Origin: Elysia marginata
Taxonomy: Eukaryota; Mollusca; Gastropoda; Plakobranchidae
Length of the DNA: 20,131 nucleotides
NCBI GenBank assembly: GCA_019649035.1
Contig: BMAT01005277.1
Location: 97,208-117,338, forward strand
Direction of reading: 5' to 3'
The notes beneath the pieces were generated by a model. That model ran no database searches and was not told the origin of the DNA. It worked only from the letters and a program-made list of their open reading frames with translations. Below are positions 1-9,982 of this stretch, piece after piece (the stretch's first letter is position 1; every line of letters starts with the position of its first letter). The translations under genes and the position numbers were made by a program.

Positions 1-24
1 GAAGAAGAAGAAGAAGAAGAAGAA
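1..24. repeat. (GAA)8 microsatellite at window edge
   Basis: Eight perfect GAA units start the window; the tract may extend further left. Confidence 0.95.
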
Positions 25-383
25 AGGACACAAGGTTTAAGCCAGGGCTAAAAAAGGTTTAATTCGTGCTCTGAAAAGGACAAGGCTCTACCTCCATAGG
101 GCATATTTTTTAATAAACTTCAACGTTTTAGCAAAGCACAGTTCTGCAACAGCATACGAGTTTGGAATAGGTCAGATCATGGGGTTCCTTAATTGTTGAA
201 GAAGTAATTTGATGTGTGTAACCTAACGGCTCTGACCTACCACGTGATTCTTACTATTCGTGCGGAATGGTGTATCATTTGTGCAAAACTGTGTATCAAA
301 AATACTTTAATAACCTTTCATTTAAGTTGCGTTATCCATACCCTGCTACACGAAGGTTTGCAAGAAGGAAGATGAAAGAGATT

Positions 384-397
384 GGGGGGGGGGGGGG
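384..397 (+). repeat. Poly-G homopolymer (14 G)
   Basis: An uninterrupted run of 14 G within AT-rich intronic DNA. Such runs are prone to length error in sequencing and can form quadruplex-type structures only if they slip or pair with other runs. Confidence 0.9.
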
Positions 398-739
398 TTC
401 ACAGGACTCACATGGCCCTCTGACATTACATTTAAATTTGAACATTTTGGCCAAAAAGGAGTTTGAATCTTGTCATTTTCGGGGCGCATATTATCTGATC
501 TATGAACTTGTATTAGTTCAAAATGTAAATCTTTAGGTGAGAGATCAGAATATCTAGTGTCCTGTTCCTTACTTTGTTTATGAGCCTAAATCTAGCACAC
601 GTTTTAATGCGGACGATTTGCAATATTTGCTGTGTAAGTTGTAGCCTAAACAACCATAAAAAAGTGAGTCAGTTGGTTTTCGGGACTTACCAGCATTGAC
701 TTTCAGCTAAGTTATTAATTATCACTATCGGATACTAAC

Positions 740-953
740 AGCTGTCACGAAAGTTCTCTTGAAACTCTGCTTGTCGTACACCCATTTTTCACAAGGGACA
801 GTTTCATTGTGTCGACCATCGGGTATGTCTAGCAGCTTGCACTGGTCAAACGTTTGGTCACCGCTGGCCCAGGGAATGGAAGCGTTGACAAGAGCATCGT
901 GCCAGTGACCCTGGCTGGCAAAGCTGTCGTTAGGGAGGTCTGGGATGGCGCAT
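740..953 (-). CDS. Gene B exon 2 (extracellular loop 1)
   Basis: Acceptor 'gttgcag' is followed by 'A TGC GCC ATC CCA GAC', giving '(R)CAIPDLPNDS'. The 71 codons form the hydrophilic extracellular loop between TM1 and TM2. It has cysteines in 'RCAIP', 'DQCKL' and 'PCEKW', three N-glycosylation sequons (NDS, NAS, NET) and ends 'VYDKQSFKRTFVTA', equivalent to the family's 'YD.S.F..T.VT' segment. The donor is GTTAGT, phase 0; reading on meets a stop within four codons. Confidence 0.88.
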
Positions 954-2120
954 CTGCAACATTAAACAACACAAAAAAGATGAAACGCTGAAAAGTATTG
1001 CCTGAGGTATTAACATGGAAGATAGATTTGTCTCTATTGTTTTTTGTTTTCCAAAGTTTCGTATAAAAAATCAAGAAAACTGTATCTTTGTAATTATTAT
1101 AATGGCATTCCACAAGTTTTCATTATAGGAAGTCTTTGCATTAGAAATATTAGTGTCCTAAAAACGAAATTGGACAATCTTTTTTCCCAAGTATATCAAT
1201 TATAGACTTGGGGAGTTAAATTTTAATATGCTTGTAAGAATTGCTAAGCGAAGTTTTGGAATAAAAAGAGAAGACCAATGGGTAAATCTGAGAAACTCTA
1301 AAATATACACTTTTTGGTTTATAAACTATGTTTGTTGACAATAAGCTTTGTGAAGCAAAGAGTGAACAAAAATAACTATCAATATTTCGATAGTTTATAA
1401 ATGATTATGTACAGCAAAAAATGATAATTAAAAAATATTTGGGCAAAAAATTTGTGTGCTTTTTTTTTTTATTTCACACTGATTTATGGTGTGACCTATA
1501 TATTTACATATTATAGAATAAAGACTAGAAAAATCCCAAAATTGGATTGAAATATGAATTCTATTTCAAGTCTAGTATAGTGATCATTTCTTGACTTGAA
1601 GCAAAGTTTTTTTAAAAATTAAAATGCCGGGATAAAACGGTAATAAGAACGATATCCTATACAAGTGTGTCACAATCAAAACTGTACTTTGCATTAATGG
1701 TTTCATGTTCCTGAACTGATCGATTCCGAGCAACAATAAGTATTACTTGAAACATAACAATAATGTGTTCAACAAATATTGTTCTATTGTTCAAAACGTA
1801 GAATTAAACGTTGGTAAATAGCTTAATATTCAATGACACTTGTTGTGTAGACGTCAAGATGGCATTATGTTTGCAAAATATAGATTAACATCAAGACCGG
1901 AACTCATCAGGGGTCTGTTTGGGCAAAATTTCGTGAAACAGAACATATGGCTATAAGAAGCGAATATCGGCCCCTACCTGTGCTCGGGAGTGGCCTGTAT
2001 AAAAACCCCAGCAAGAATCTGCATTGCGATACAGCTATGCGCCAGGCACATGAGAAAGTAGATGCGCTTCTGATAGGGTCCAAACTCGCCCAGTTCCGTA
2101 AGGATGTCGTCAAATTTCAT
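740..2120 (-). CDS. SLC22-family transporter (gene B), 5' two exons, remainder outside window
   Basis: Two exons (1978-2120 and 740-953) encode the first 119 residues of a second SLC22-type transporter on the same strand as gene A and downstream of it. Exon 1 gives 'MKFDDILTELGEFGPYQKR', the amphipathic N-terminus of the family, and TM1. Exon 2 gives the large extracellular loop with paired cysteines. The junction is in phase (AG + A = Arg, 'TPEHR-CAIPD'). Exon 2 ends in phase 0, the phase in which gene A's first visible exon begins, so the missing continuation should start like 'xDLVC'. No internal stop is present. It is either a tandem paralogue of gene A continuing left of position 1 or, less likely, gene A's own 5' part misplaced by assembly. 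Confidence 0.9.
954..1977 (-). other. Gene B intron 1
   Basis: This 1024-bp intron runs from a GTAGGG donor to a 'gttgcag' acceptor on the minus strand. It is AT-rich with short homopolymer runs (for example T at 1461-1470). I see no gene, exon-like frame or transposon in it. Confidence 0.75.
1978..2120 (-). CDS. Gene B exon 1 (start codon, N-terminus, TM1)
   Basis: ATG at 2118-2120 begins 'MKFDDILTELGEFGPYQKR', matching the usual SLC22 start (Phe/Asp-rich, then 'G.FG.YQ'). TM1 follows ('IYFLMCLAHSCIAMQILAG'). The exon ends 'GAGCACAG' before a GTAGGG donor, 47 codons plus two bases. No other in-frame ATG upstream gives a family-like extension, so this start is favoured; 'ataaaag' directly before it might also be an acceptor of a 5' UTR intron. 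Confidence 0.9.
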
Positions 2121-4929
2121 CTTTTATGTTGAACAGGAGTGATCTGATAGGATGGAAAAGATATCAGTTTGAATGTCTGCTCTTATAGGATAGGTTTATA
2201 TGTAGGTGAAAGTGGTTTTTTTTAGATATTAACGGTTCAAGGTTGAACAAGACAGATACCAGATTATCAAGTTATGTAAAAAAAAACATTTATTTTCTTT
2301 CAACTCTCTTCAACTCTCTTTTTATTGCGGTAATGGAGGTTGTAATCAAGAACGATACCCCGATAAGGTGCATAACGAAGAGGCAATAAATTAATATAAG
2401 CACACCCGCCTTAGGTTTTTCGAGGTGTTCCAAGAAAAGCTTGAATAAACTTATTTATTTCTTTACCACACCCCTTGTCCGGTGACAAGAAAATTTTCTT
2501 ATGTTACAGATCCGAAAGATTTGTGCGTTTTTAATTTTCTCCACATAGGTTTATCGTTTCTGGATATCCGATTTTCTAGAAACCTCATGCCAAAATGAAC
2601 CTGGGCTTAGAATCAGAGCGACACGCAGTGCAATGTTAAAACCCCACATTTTTAACAGCAAATAGGTCAATAAAATAGTCAGTTCAGCAAGACTACGTCA
2701 ACCGTGTTTTAGGATAAGCTTTTTGTGATTTTACTAAATTTTTAGCTTGATGTATGGCTATCAATTGTCAATGTATACTGAAAAGTTTAAAGAGTTTGAA
2801 TTAGGAACCCAAAGGACTAGAATTAACTTAACTTAGGAATAAGTAAAATTCGTTTTCAATAAGACTATGCCCTCCACTCACAAGTGTACAGACAAAGGCG
2901 ACGATTGCTTTGTTTTGGTACACGTTACTAAATTCCACATTCACCTCATTTTGCTCAGTTTTAAGAGGGATACACTAATAGAAAGCCATTAGTATAACGT
3001 CAATGAAGTCAAATCAGCCGGTAAATACAATAGTAAGAGACCAATCTGATGCGTTTAACAAAATTGGCGTGGGTGCCCTCACTAAGCGGTGGACAGTCGC
3101 TACCTAGGACGATGGAGAAGTCTAAAGTAGTCAACGAATCATATAATGAATAGGTTTAGTTTGAGATACCATAGGTGTACTTGCCAATTTGTTAAGCTTT
3201 GTAAGAGCATTAAAGGACCTTACATTACTTATGACTCAACTGCGTAGTTTTCAACTCTTTTTGATACGTACGATTGTACAGCAGATAAATCAAGGTTAAA
3301 ATCTTTCGAAAAAACTCAATGCGAAGCTGGGCTTCCTAATAATGACAAAGCTGATCTTTTATTGCTGCCATATTGTTTAATTTGATTAAGATAAGCTGTC
3401 TTTTAATGGAATAGACTTTTCATCAAATTTCACCAATACCTTTAACCCTGACTATTGTTTCCAAAGCTCAAAATTGGCATCTCCCCCCATTTACATAGTA
3501 TCCTTCAGCAACCGTTGCTTTTTAACAGGTTTTGACTTTTACTCTGTGGTTTATTTTAACCGTTTACCATCTTTCTAAGGCGCACTTTTTGATAATGATA
3601 AAATGTATACGTTGTGGTGAGTGCAGAAAACTGTTATGTCAAAAAAGACGTTCAGGATTCATTGTCCTAACTTAGAAATTGGACCCAATTATGTACCTAC
3701 ATACAAAATCCATTGCAAATCAACAAATCGTAGACAAATGGTACGATAGATTTAAGCATGCCAAATAACAATATCACTGGTTTTCAACTTCTAATATCAT
3801 GATCCTATGCACTTTTTAAAAAATTCCATTCTGAATCTCACCACACTTCGCCGTACGGACATATCACATCTCATCAGAGCTTAGCAGACCGCACACATTT
3901 TTGGTCACACTCGTTCTAAAATTGCAACAGTCAAAATATATTACTCACAATGGTTCTGGTCTGAATCTACGTCACAACTTGGGAAGTACAATCTATCCCA
4001 CATTCCTTATTATGCCCACTCCGTACCATTTTCTGTAGCACGATACGAAAATAACATTACGCAGTTAAAATAAAACGCTCTAAGAGCATTTTTGATACAC
4101 AAATTGAGCCAATATATATATTGATATATATATTGATTGTTGTCCCTCTAATTTCTGATTGGCGTTCTGATTATTTAAAACTTACGGATACTCCCCCTTG
4201 ATCGTTAATCGGAGATTTTGCTTTTGGAATTACGTTAAAAAAATTTCTCACGCTAATCTTGGATGTATTATGTTTATCGTGGCATTGTCATGAAACCTTA
4301 ACCTTTACCTTATGTTAAGTTATATATTCATTGTTTCAAATTATGAAACGCTTCCAGGCAGTATCAATATTATCTTTAAAAAAATTATAGGCCTTCTTTA
4401 ATTTTGAATTCAAAGATGTTTAGAACCGATCAGTCAATATATTAATTTTTTTTCGTCATCGTAACAGGGAATGTCGAAAATAGTTAGTTTTGGGGCTTAT
4501 AATGTAAAATTTGCATAAAGAACAAAGAACTTAGAGAAATTAAACGACTGTGATTATTAATAAATAAACTAAAAAACGGCAATGTGGGATTTTCTGTGTA
4601 AAACTTACAACTAAAACTTACACTCCCACGAAACAGAGTAGCAGCAGTACCCAATTATATTATCAACACCTATTCACATTCTCCGCTAAGTTTTTCCTGG
4701 CAAACTCAGAACTTTATTAAACTAGTTTATCCAGGATAAGGGCATGGGGCTGTTCCATGAACTTATAAAAGTTTTTTGAGAGTAGTTCCCCTCAATGAAT
4801 GGTGATTTTTAGGCTTAGATTCAGTTCTAAAGGTATTTGAAAAAACTTCCTTACCCACAGAAGAGTTCGCTGGTGAGTCCACCGTTTGAATTTTACACAC
4901 AAGAGAGATTAGTCCTGAAACAGTCCCAA
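2121..4929. other. Region upstream of gene B, no gene recognised
   Basis: This AT-rich stretch lies 5' of gene B and should hold its promoter and any 5' UTR. A weak TATA-like 'catataaacc' is present on the minus strand near 2200, about 80 bp before the ATG, but has no supporting element. A short tandem 'caactctctt' doublet lies near 2300 and an AT dinucleotide block at 4111-4134. No open frame of family-like composition was found on either strand. Confidence 0.6.
4111..4134. repeat. Duplicated (AT)n block
   Basis: Two near-identical 'atatatatatt' blocks joined by a single G form a short AT-rich direct and inverted repeat. This is ordinary simple sequence. Confidence 0.7.
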
Positions 4930-5760
4930 AGGCTAGATCTGCTCGTAATGAGACTAGTTATGGTAGACCCTAACGTGTCTTGTGTTCATCAGCTATTTAA
5001 CTCTTGGTGAATTCAACTACGGTACTATACAAATCTTGCGCTACCTTTGAACGCTCTTAGGCGTCAGTCGTGGTGTAAAGTTTCGAAGTAGAGTCTCGCT
5101 GCATGGGTAGGATTTTTTAGTAATTTACTCACTTTAAGATTAAGGCTTTTAACGTACAAGTCTTCCTGAGATGGCTTATTGCCATTGCTAATTTTTCTGA
5201 TTCTTTTATGATTGAGGTCTGTTAATCACGTCTTAGAAGCTCTACCAAACTTCACTAGATGTAGGAGAGATTGAGTCAAGAAATTTTCTTTGATGGTATT
5301 GTATAATGTAAACAAGGTGGCTCTTCTTGTGTTGTAAAAATAACTTTGAGGAAACATATTCGCTGCCTTGCTCTTTTTAAGATCTTTGTACAATTTACGT
5401 CCCAGGTGAGATTATCAGAAATAAGTATAACCAGGAACTCGAAACATTTAACTTCTTCTGATGGATCTCCAGAGTTTTAATGGGAGATGGAGAGGTTTAA
5501 CTTCTCTGAAATCAATTATCATCACTTTTCTTTCTGCAGCATTTAACTGAAGGTGCTTGTTTTCGCACCATTTAACAATAGATTCCACCTGTTGTCGGAA
5601 AGAGTCTTCATGAAAGGGTGTTGCTTATGAAGTGGCCTTTTATAAAAATTATCATTTTAACGGCCTGAAGTTTATAAATTTCCCTGATATGTAACGATGA
5701 ATGAATTAACACCATTAACTAGCTTGGCATCATCTGAACACGCTTGTTTGTAATCTGAGT
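4930..5760 (-). pseudogene. Decayed non-LTR (LINE) reverse transcriptase fragment, minus strand
   Basis: The minus strand carries pieces of a LINE reverse transcriptase in family order, in broken frames. 'CSDDAKLVNG' near 5711-5740 matches the YADD catalytic box (the two Asp codons at 5729-5734). 'QVESIVKWCENKHLQLNA' near 5538-5594 and 'KVMIIDFR' just downstream match the conserved '..V..WC..N.L.LNV.KTK.M..DFR' thumb region of CR1/L2/Rex1-like LINEs. Further on are 'YNTIKENFLTQSLLHL' near 5255-5315 and 'HAARLYFETL' near 5075-5105, the usual C-terminal segments. Several stops and frameshifts interrupt it, and the endonuclease part is not seen. The clade is not resolved; that it is a LINE RT relic is well supported. 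Confidence 0.8.
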
Positions 5761-7189
5761 AATTCGATGCAATGATTAATAGGATGCTTTTTAATAATGC
5801 TCTTTAAGTTAAATGCTGTTGAATATTTTGGATTGTAATTTGCTTTATCAGTTTGTTAAGAATACAATAATTGGCATTCCATTTACAGCGACAAAATTAA
5901 AAAACACAGTCAAACTTTCATTCTTAAATGTATTTTTAACAAGTTCTTTTCTGGTGGAAAGGACGTTAGATGGCCGGCCCTGTTTGTAATAAAATCATGA
6001 TTCGTCTTCTTTCGTTTCAAGGTTATAATTTTTGGTATAATTAAATAATTACAGAGAAATAGAGTGCTATGAAATCAACCTTGCTTACTTTCAATTCTAG
6101 AAAAATTCTCGGTCAGGGATGTTGTGTTTATCACTAGTCCTCGATTTGACAAAATGATATCTATTCTTCATATGTTTTCCTTTTAGTATCGTTTAGCAAG
6201 CATGCCTTTATGTGCAATTAAAGTGGAATTATCATAGCATTGCACTTGGAAAAGTTCTTTAAAAATATGTACAACTCTTCTTGAGCCGAAGTTGTTGAAG
6301 GAAATCGAGTATTATTTAATTTCATAATTTTTTTGTCGTATGGAAAAAATTATAAGCGCATAACTCGATTTTCCCGACTTTAATATAATTTCTGTAAAAT
6401 GGCAGCAGCTTTATTGACTTTAAGTTAAATCTTTTAACATTCGATCGCATTGAGTTAATATTATGGCCCAACTCCTCTATTGCCAAATGAAAAACAACAA
6501 TTTAGTTGATTTTCTAATTCCAGGTTCAATCTCATCTTACCTTGTGTGAGACAGAATCAAACAGTCATTTCGTTTTCTGGCTTTCTTTCATCTATCGAAA
6601 TTTAGCTCTACCACTCAATGGTACCAGGAAAGAATAATCGATTTGTTTTGCATGCGAGAAAGGAAGCCGCCTATACACAATCTGAACTAAACACAAACAT
6701 TCTGCTGACCACAGCTGGCTCACAAGACTTATTTATTTATGCAACTATATGCATTTTGTTTCTCTGATGCTACGCCAATTTTAATGTGTCCCACTTATAG
6801 AATAGCCACGCACACGCACACATTTAACGATTGTTTTTTTTTTTAAGGCTTTACGAAATAGTTAAGCTCAGACATATTCACGCGGCGTCTCACCCCCATC
6901 CTCTCTCAGTCTCCCCTCTGCCCATGAAATGGATGAACAGCTGAGAGATCATAGAGTTTACATTAAGTTTTCTTCATACGTTATGGTTGCCTGTCGCTCT
7001 CCTTCCCCCCACCCACCCCAAACAAATCTAGTGACGGTAATGGTAAAAAAAAGCTAGCTGCAGCTCCTCAGACTAATTGCATAAACTAGAGGCATAAGTA
7101 TCTTAATATCTAGGCAATACGCCAAAATCGACATGCTTACGCCTTGATCTTTATTTAGTACTCTTTATACTATTACCAATACAAGTAAT
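5761..7189. other. Intergenic stretch, no gene recognised
   Basis: AT-rich DNA between the LINE relic and the ATG microsatellite. It may include 5' parts of the LINE that are too decayed to read. A 10-base-plus T run lies near 6834 and C-rich patches at about 6893-6925 and 7000-7020. I see no coding frame of note. Confidence 0.6.
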
Positions 7190-7217
7190 GATAATCATAA
7201 TAATAATAATAGTGATA

Positions 7218-7288
<71 letters not shown>
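7190..7288 (+). repeat. (ATA/ATG)n microsatellite
   Basis: An imperfect 'ataata' run (about 7190-7212) passes into an almost perfect (ATG)n tract at 7218-7288, about 23 units. It ends roughly 120 bp before the first readable residues of the Penelope-like element. Confidence 0.95.
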
Positions 7289-7409
7289 CAACGGTCAGGT
7301 CAATTGCAGTAACACTTTAAGACCTTTTTAATTTTTTATAGCGTTTTTACATTGAAAATAAAAAAAAACATATACCTTGTAATCACATTACTTTTAGTTG
7401 CACTGCAGT

Positions 7410-9024
7410 TCATTTCGTGCAGGATAAAACCCATACAGCTGTATTTCTTACAGAGGCACTTAAAAGATCACAAGGAAAACTTCCACAGCAAACCAACCTG
7501 TCGACTTACAAACCCATGCAAGTCTGAGCTCGGCAAAATAAATAAACAAGCCCTAAAGAAGATAGTGCACGCGATAAAAAAAACCACAACCAACCTGGAT
7601 CAGTGGAACAAGGCAACTGACGTCATAAACTGGTTTAACAACATCAATTCCAAAAATACATACAAGATGATAACTTTTGACATCTGCAACTTCTACCTTT
7701 CAATAACGGAGGACCTACTATACAAATCAACCCTTTTTGCTTAAAAATACGTAACAACAGTGAAGAAGAACTGGATATTATAATGCACACTAAAAAACAA
7801 CACTATACAAAGACGGTCAACCCTGGAGAAAATACAGTCAAATTTTGACGTAACAATGGGCAGTTTCGACGGTGCGAAAACTTGCGAAATGGTTGGACTT
7901 TACCTTCTATCCCAACTAAAAAATCTTGGACTAAACGTCCGACTATACCGGGATATCGGGACGACGGCCTGGCAGTCACCAACAAAACACCTAGACAAGT
8001 AAAAATTGTAAAGAAAGCATCTCCAAGACCAATGGATTAAGTATTACAATCGAAGACAAAAGAGAAAAAGGTGGGTTTTTGGGACGCTAACCTTAACCTA
8101 AACACAAGGACTTACAAACCGAACAAAATGCCTAATGACACCGTTTTCTATATCCATGCTCATAGCAATCACCCCCATTAGTAATAAAAACCTGCCCCAA
8201 AGAATAGGAAAACGCCTATCCAACAATTCTGCCAACGCAAAAATATTTGAGGAAACCGCATCACCATATAATGCCGCACTCAAATTGGACAAATGAAAGA
8301 ACTGACATTTGTAGAAAACAAAAGCACCGAAGAAACTTTTAAACATTTCAATCGCCAGCGGCAAAACAAGCCAGAAAAAAAAGTAAAACGAACAGGCCAC
8401 ACAAGGAAAAGACGAAATTTATAAACTCGAACAAATCGGCAGCAAGTAATAAAGGTAAAATATTCTTCAATCTTCTCATCGCACGTTGCCGTGACCACAG
8501 GCTGCACGAAATGATCAATAGAAACACCATCAAGATAAGTTACAGCTATATGACTAATGTTAAAAACATCATCCCAATCCACAAACAAGCCATATCCAAA
8601 TCTGTCAAAAGCAAAGAGGATTAAAAGTATGTAACTGTAGAAACAAAAATGAGTACCGCTAGAAGGCAAATGCGTCATGTATCAGGCAGCATTTAAAACA
8701 AACAACAAACCTATAACAAGTAGACACGTTCAAGGGAATGATGGAGAACCCTTTCAAGACTAGATTCAACCAGCATACGTCAAGCTTCAGATTACCACAC
8801 AGAAAATTCGACAAAGCACTTAGGGAACACATATGGAACCTAAAGAAAAACAAAAAGGAATTTACCCTTTCATGGAAAGTAGTAGCAAAATCTAATGCAT
8901 TCCCAACGTCAACAAAAAATGCAACCTATGTCTAATAGAGAAATATTATATAATTAAAAAAACCAAGTCTGAATAAATGGAAAGAAGTGCTAGGAACTTG
9001 TTTGCATCGACGCCGTCTTTTACT
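7410..9024 (+). pseudogene. Decayed Penelope-like retroelement (reverse transcriptase + GIY-YIG endonuclease)
   Basis: A plus-strand retroelement ORF can be followed in pieces across all three frames. 7440-7744 carries 'LKDHKENF', 'CRLTNPCKSELGKINKQ' and 'MITFDICNFYLSITEDLL', the first Asp-containing RT block. 7827-7951 carries 'IQSNFDVTMGSFDGAKTCE' and 'GLYLLSQLKNLGLNVRLYR'. 7957-7977 carries 'RDDGLAV', the catalytic Asp pair, in another frame. 'VGFWDANLNLNTRTYKP' follows near 8070-8120, and 'LHEMINRNTIKISYSYM' near 8490-8555. A Cys-rich 'VCNCRNKNE' near 8627 precedes the endonuclease part: 'FKTRFNQHTSSFRLPHRK' (8751-8804), 'HIWNLKKNKKEFTLSWKVV', then 'CNLCLIEKYYIIKK' (about 8922-8963) and 'LNKWKEVLGTC'. 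The RT followed by a GIY-YIG-like C-terminus points to a Penelope-like element; the exact clade is inference. At least five frame breaks or stops make it inactive. Confidence 0.8.
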
Positions 9025-9040
9025 TGCGCACTTATGCGCA

Positions 9041-9393
9041 CGTGGGGCAGTATGGTAGAGTGGATAGCGCGTCGAACTCTAGATCTGGAGGTCGCATGTT
9101 CGATTCCCGACCACGCCATGTTGCAATTGCCTTGGGAAAGAAATTTACCCTAACTTTCCCCAGTCCACCCACATGCAAAATAGGTACGCAGCTACAGTCA
9201 ATTATTGAATTTATTTGTGATATGCGCCTGCAATTTCCTGCACATGGGTTAAAAGTGACCTTCAAATGTATTTGTCTGCTGGGGCAAAAGTGGCGGTGCT
9301 CTGTGGCGACACAGTCACGCTGAGAAACGAAAGCCAAATTTCCGGAAAGGGATTGATACAGTGTATAAAAAAAAGAAAGAAAAAAGAAAACAA
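9041..9393 (+). mobile_element. tRNA-derived SINE with A-rich tail
   Basis: The head is tRNA-like: an A-box 'tggtagagtgg' at 9053-9063 and a B-box 'tgttcgattcc' at 9097-9107, 33 bp apart, the internal RNA polymerase III promoter. After the tRNA-like part comes 'ccttgggaaagaaatttacc' and a pyrimidine-rich 'ctttccccagtccaccca', which resembles conserved central domains of metazoan SINEs, although I cannot name the domain. A body of about 250 bp follows, then an A-rich tail at 9366-9393. The arms of the tRNA-like part pair poorly, so this is not a functional tRNA. The 5' boundary is uncertain by about 10 bp; no clear target-site duplication was found. Confidence 0.75.
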
Positions 9394-9545
9394 GAGAGGC
9401 AAACTTTCGAAGAATGTCCTTAATGGGGCATGAAACAGCGGCGTAACGACGAAATGTAAGTTAAATCTAGATTTTACACATGTTAAGTTGTTAAGCACTT
9501 ACTTCTATTGTACAAATACTAGGTTTTTACGAAAGTATCTCTCTG
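9394..9545. other. Short unique stretch between SINE and foldback element
   Basis: This stretch includes 'ggggcatgaaacagcggcgtaacgacg'-like sequence near 9425-9450 that could be leftover 3' flank of the Penelope-like element pushed away by the SINE, but that is speculation. Nothing else is recognised. Confidence 0.4.
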
Positions 9546-9567
9546 TATATCTATCTATCTATCTATA
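9546..9567. repeat. (TCTA)n microsatellite, left of the hairpin
   Basis: About five TCTA units ('atatctatctatctatctat'), one of two such tracts bracketing the foldback at 9622-9755. Confidence 0.85.
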
Positions 9568-9621
9568 AAAGTAGTTGTGCATTAACACAAAAATAAAGGG
9601 CTCAATGTTATTGGAGCGTGT

Positions 9622-9755
9622 TATTAATTATAGATCTACCTTTCTATGTCATGAGTCTAGACACAGTGTTTCGTGGATGCCTCTACTCCTCAGTAGACAT
9701 CCACGAAACACTGTGTCTAGATTCATGACATAGGAAAGTAGATCAATAATTAATA
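9622..9755. mobile_element. Foldback hairpin element (inverted repeat arms of about 65 bp)
   Basis: Left arm 9622-9687 and right arm 9692-9755 are inverted copies with only a few mismatches and one 2-base indel, separated by a 4-base loop 'cctc' at 9688-9691. The arms share 'tctagacacagtgtttcgtg' as an exact inverted pair. No coding sequence is present. It sits between two TCTA tracts, as seen in microsatellite-associated foldback or MITE-like elements. Whether it is a mobile element or a locally formed palindrome cannot be settled from one copy. Confidence 0.7.
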
Positions 9756-9808
9756 TCTATCTATCGACCGATCTATCTATCTATCGATCGATCGATCTAT
9801 CTATCTAC
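9756..9808. repeat. (TCTA/TCGA)n microsatellite, right of the hairpin
   Basis: An imperfect tract of 'tcta' with interspersed 'tcga' units begins immediately after the right arm of the foldback. Confidence 0.85.
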
Positions 9809-9982
9809 TAGTCTATGCAGCCATATGTCGATTTATCGACCTATCCTTTAAGAAGTTTATCGAAATATAACCTTGTAAGATGAAGTGTAAAAAAATCTTT
9901 AAACCTAGTCTTTTGCAGACATTAATTTACGTACTGATTATCCTGCCTTCCAAACTCTGTGCATTATTTTTCGCGTGCCCAA

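Larger units (their letters stand above)
1..739 (-). other. Gene B intron 2 (partial, runs off the left edge)
   Basis: Sequence downstream of the exon 2 donor at 739. It contains a (GAA)8 tract at its far end and a 14-base poly-G run at 384-397. An 89-codon open frame at 267-536 crosses the poly-G run and has no recognisable protein character, so it is not called. The next SLC22 exon is not found before position 1. Confidence 0.65.

Noticed and set aside
267..536. Plus-strand 89-codon open frame
   Set aside because: It contains a poly-Gly stretch from the poly-G run, lies in an intron and has no recognisable protein features.
829..1113. Minus-strand open frame of 94 codons overlapping gene B exon 2
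   Set aside because: It uses a different frame from the exon and runs on into the intron; the SLC22 loop is in the other frame and joins exon 1 in phase.
1947..2132. Plus-strand open frame of 61 codons
   Set aside because: It is the antisense of gene B exon 1, whose minus-strand translation is clearly SLC22-like.
7190..7288. CRISPR-like or protein-coding repeat array
   Set aside because: It is a trinucleotide microsatellite with no spacers and no surrounding open frame.
8098..8853. Several minus-strand open frames of 60-132 codons
   Set aside because: They are the antisense of the Penelope-like relic; the sense strand shows the conserved RT and endonuclease motifs.
9041..9118. Functional tRNA gene
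   Set aside because: A and B boxes are present but the acceptor and anticodon stems pair poorly, and the sequence continues into a SINE body with an A-rich tail.
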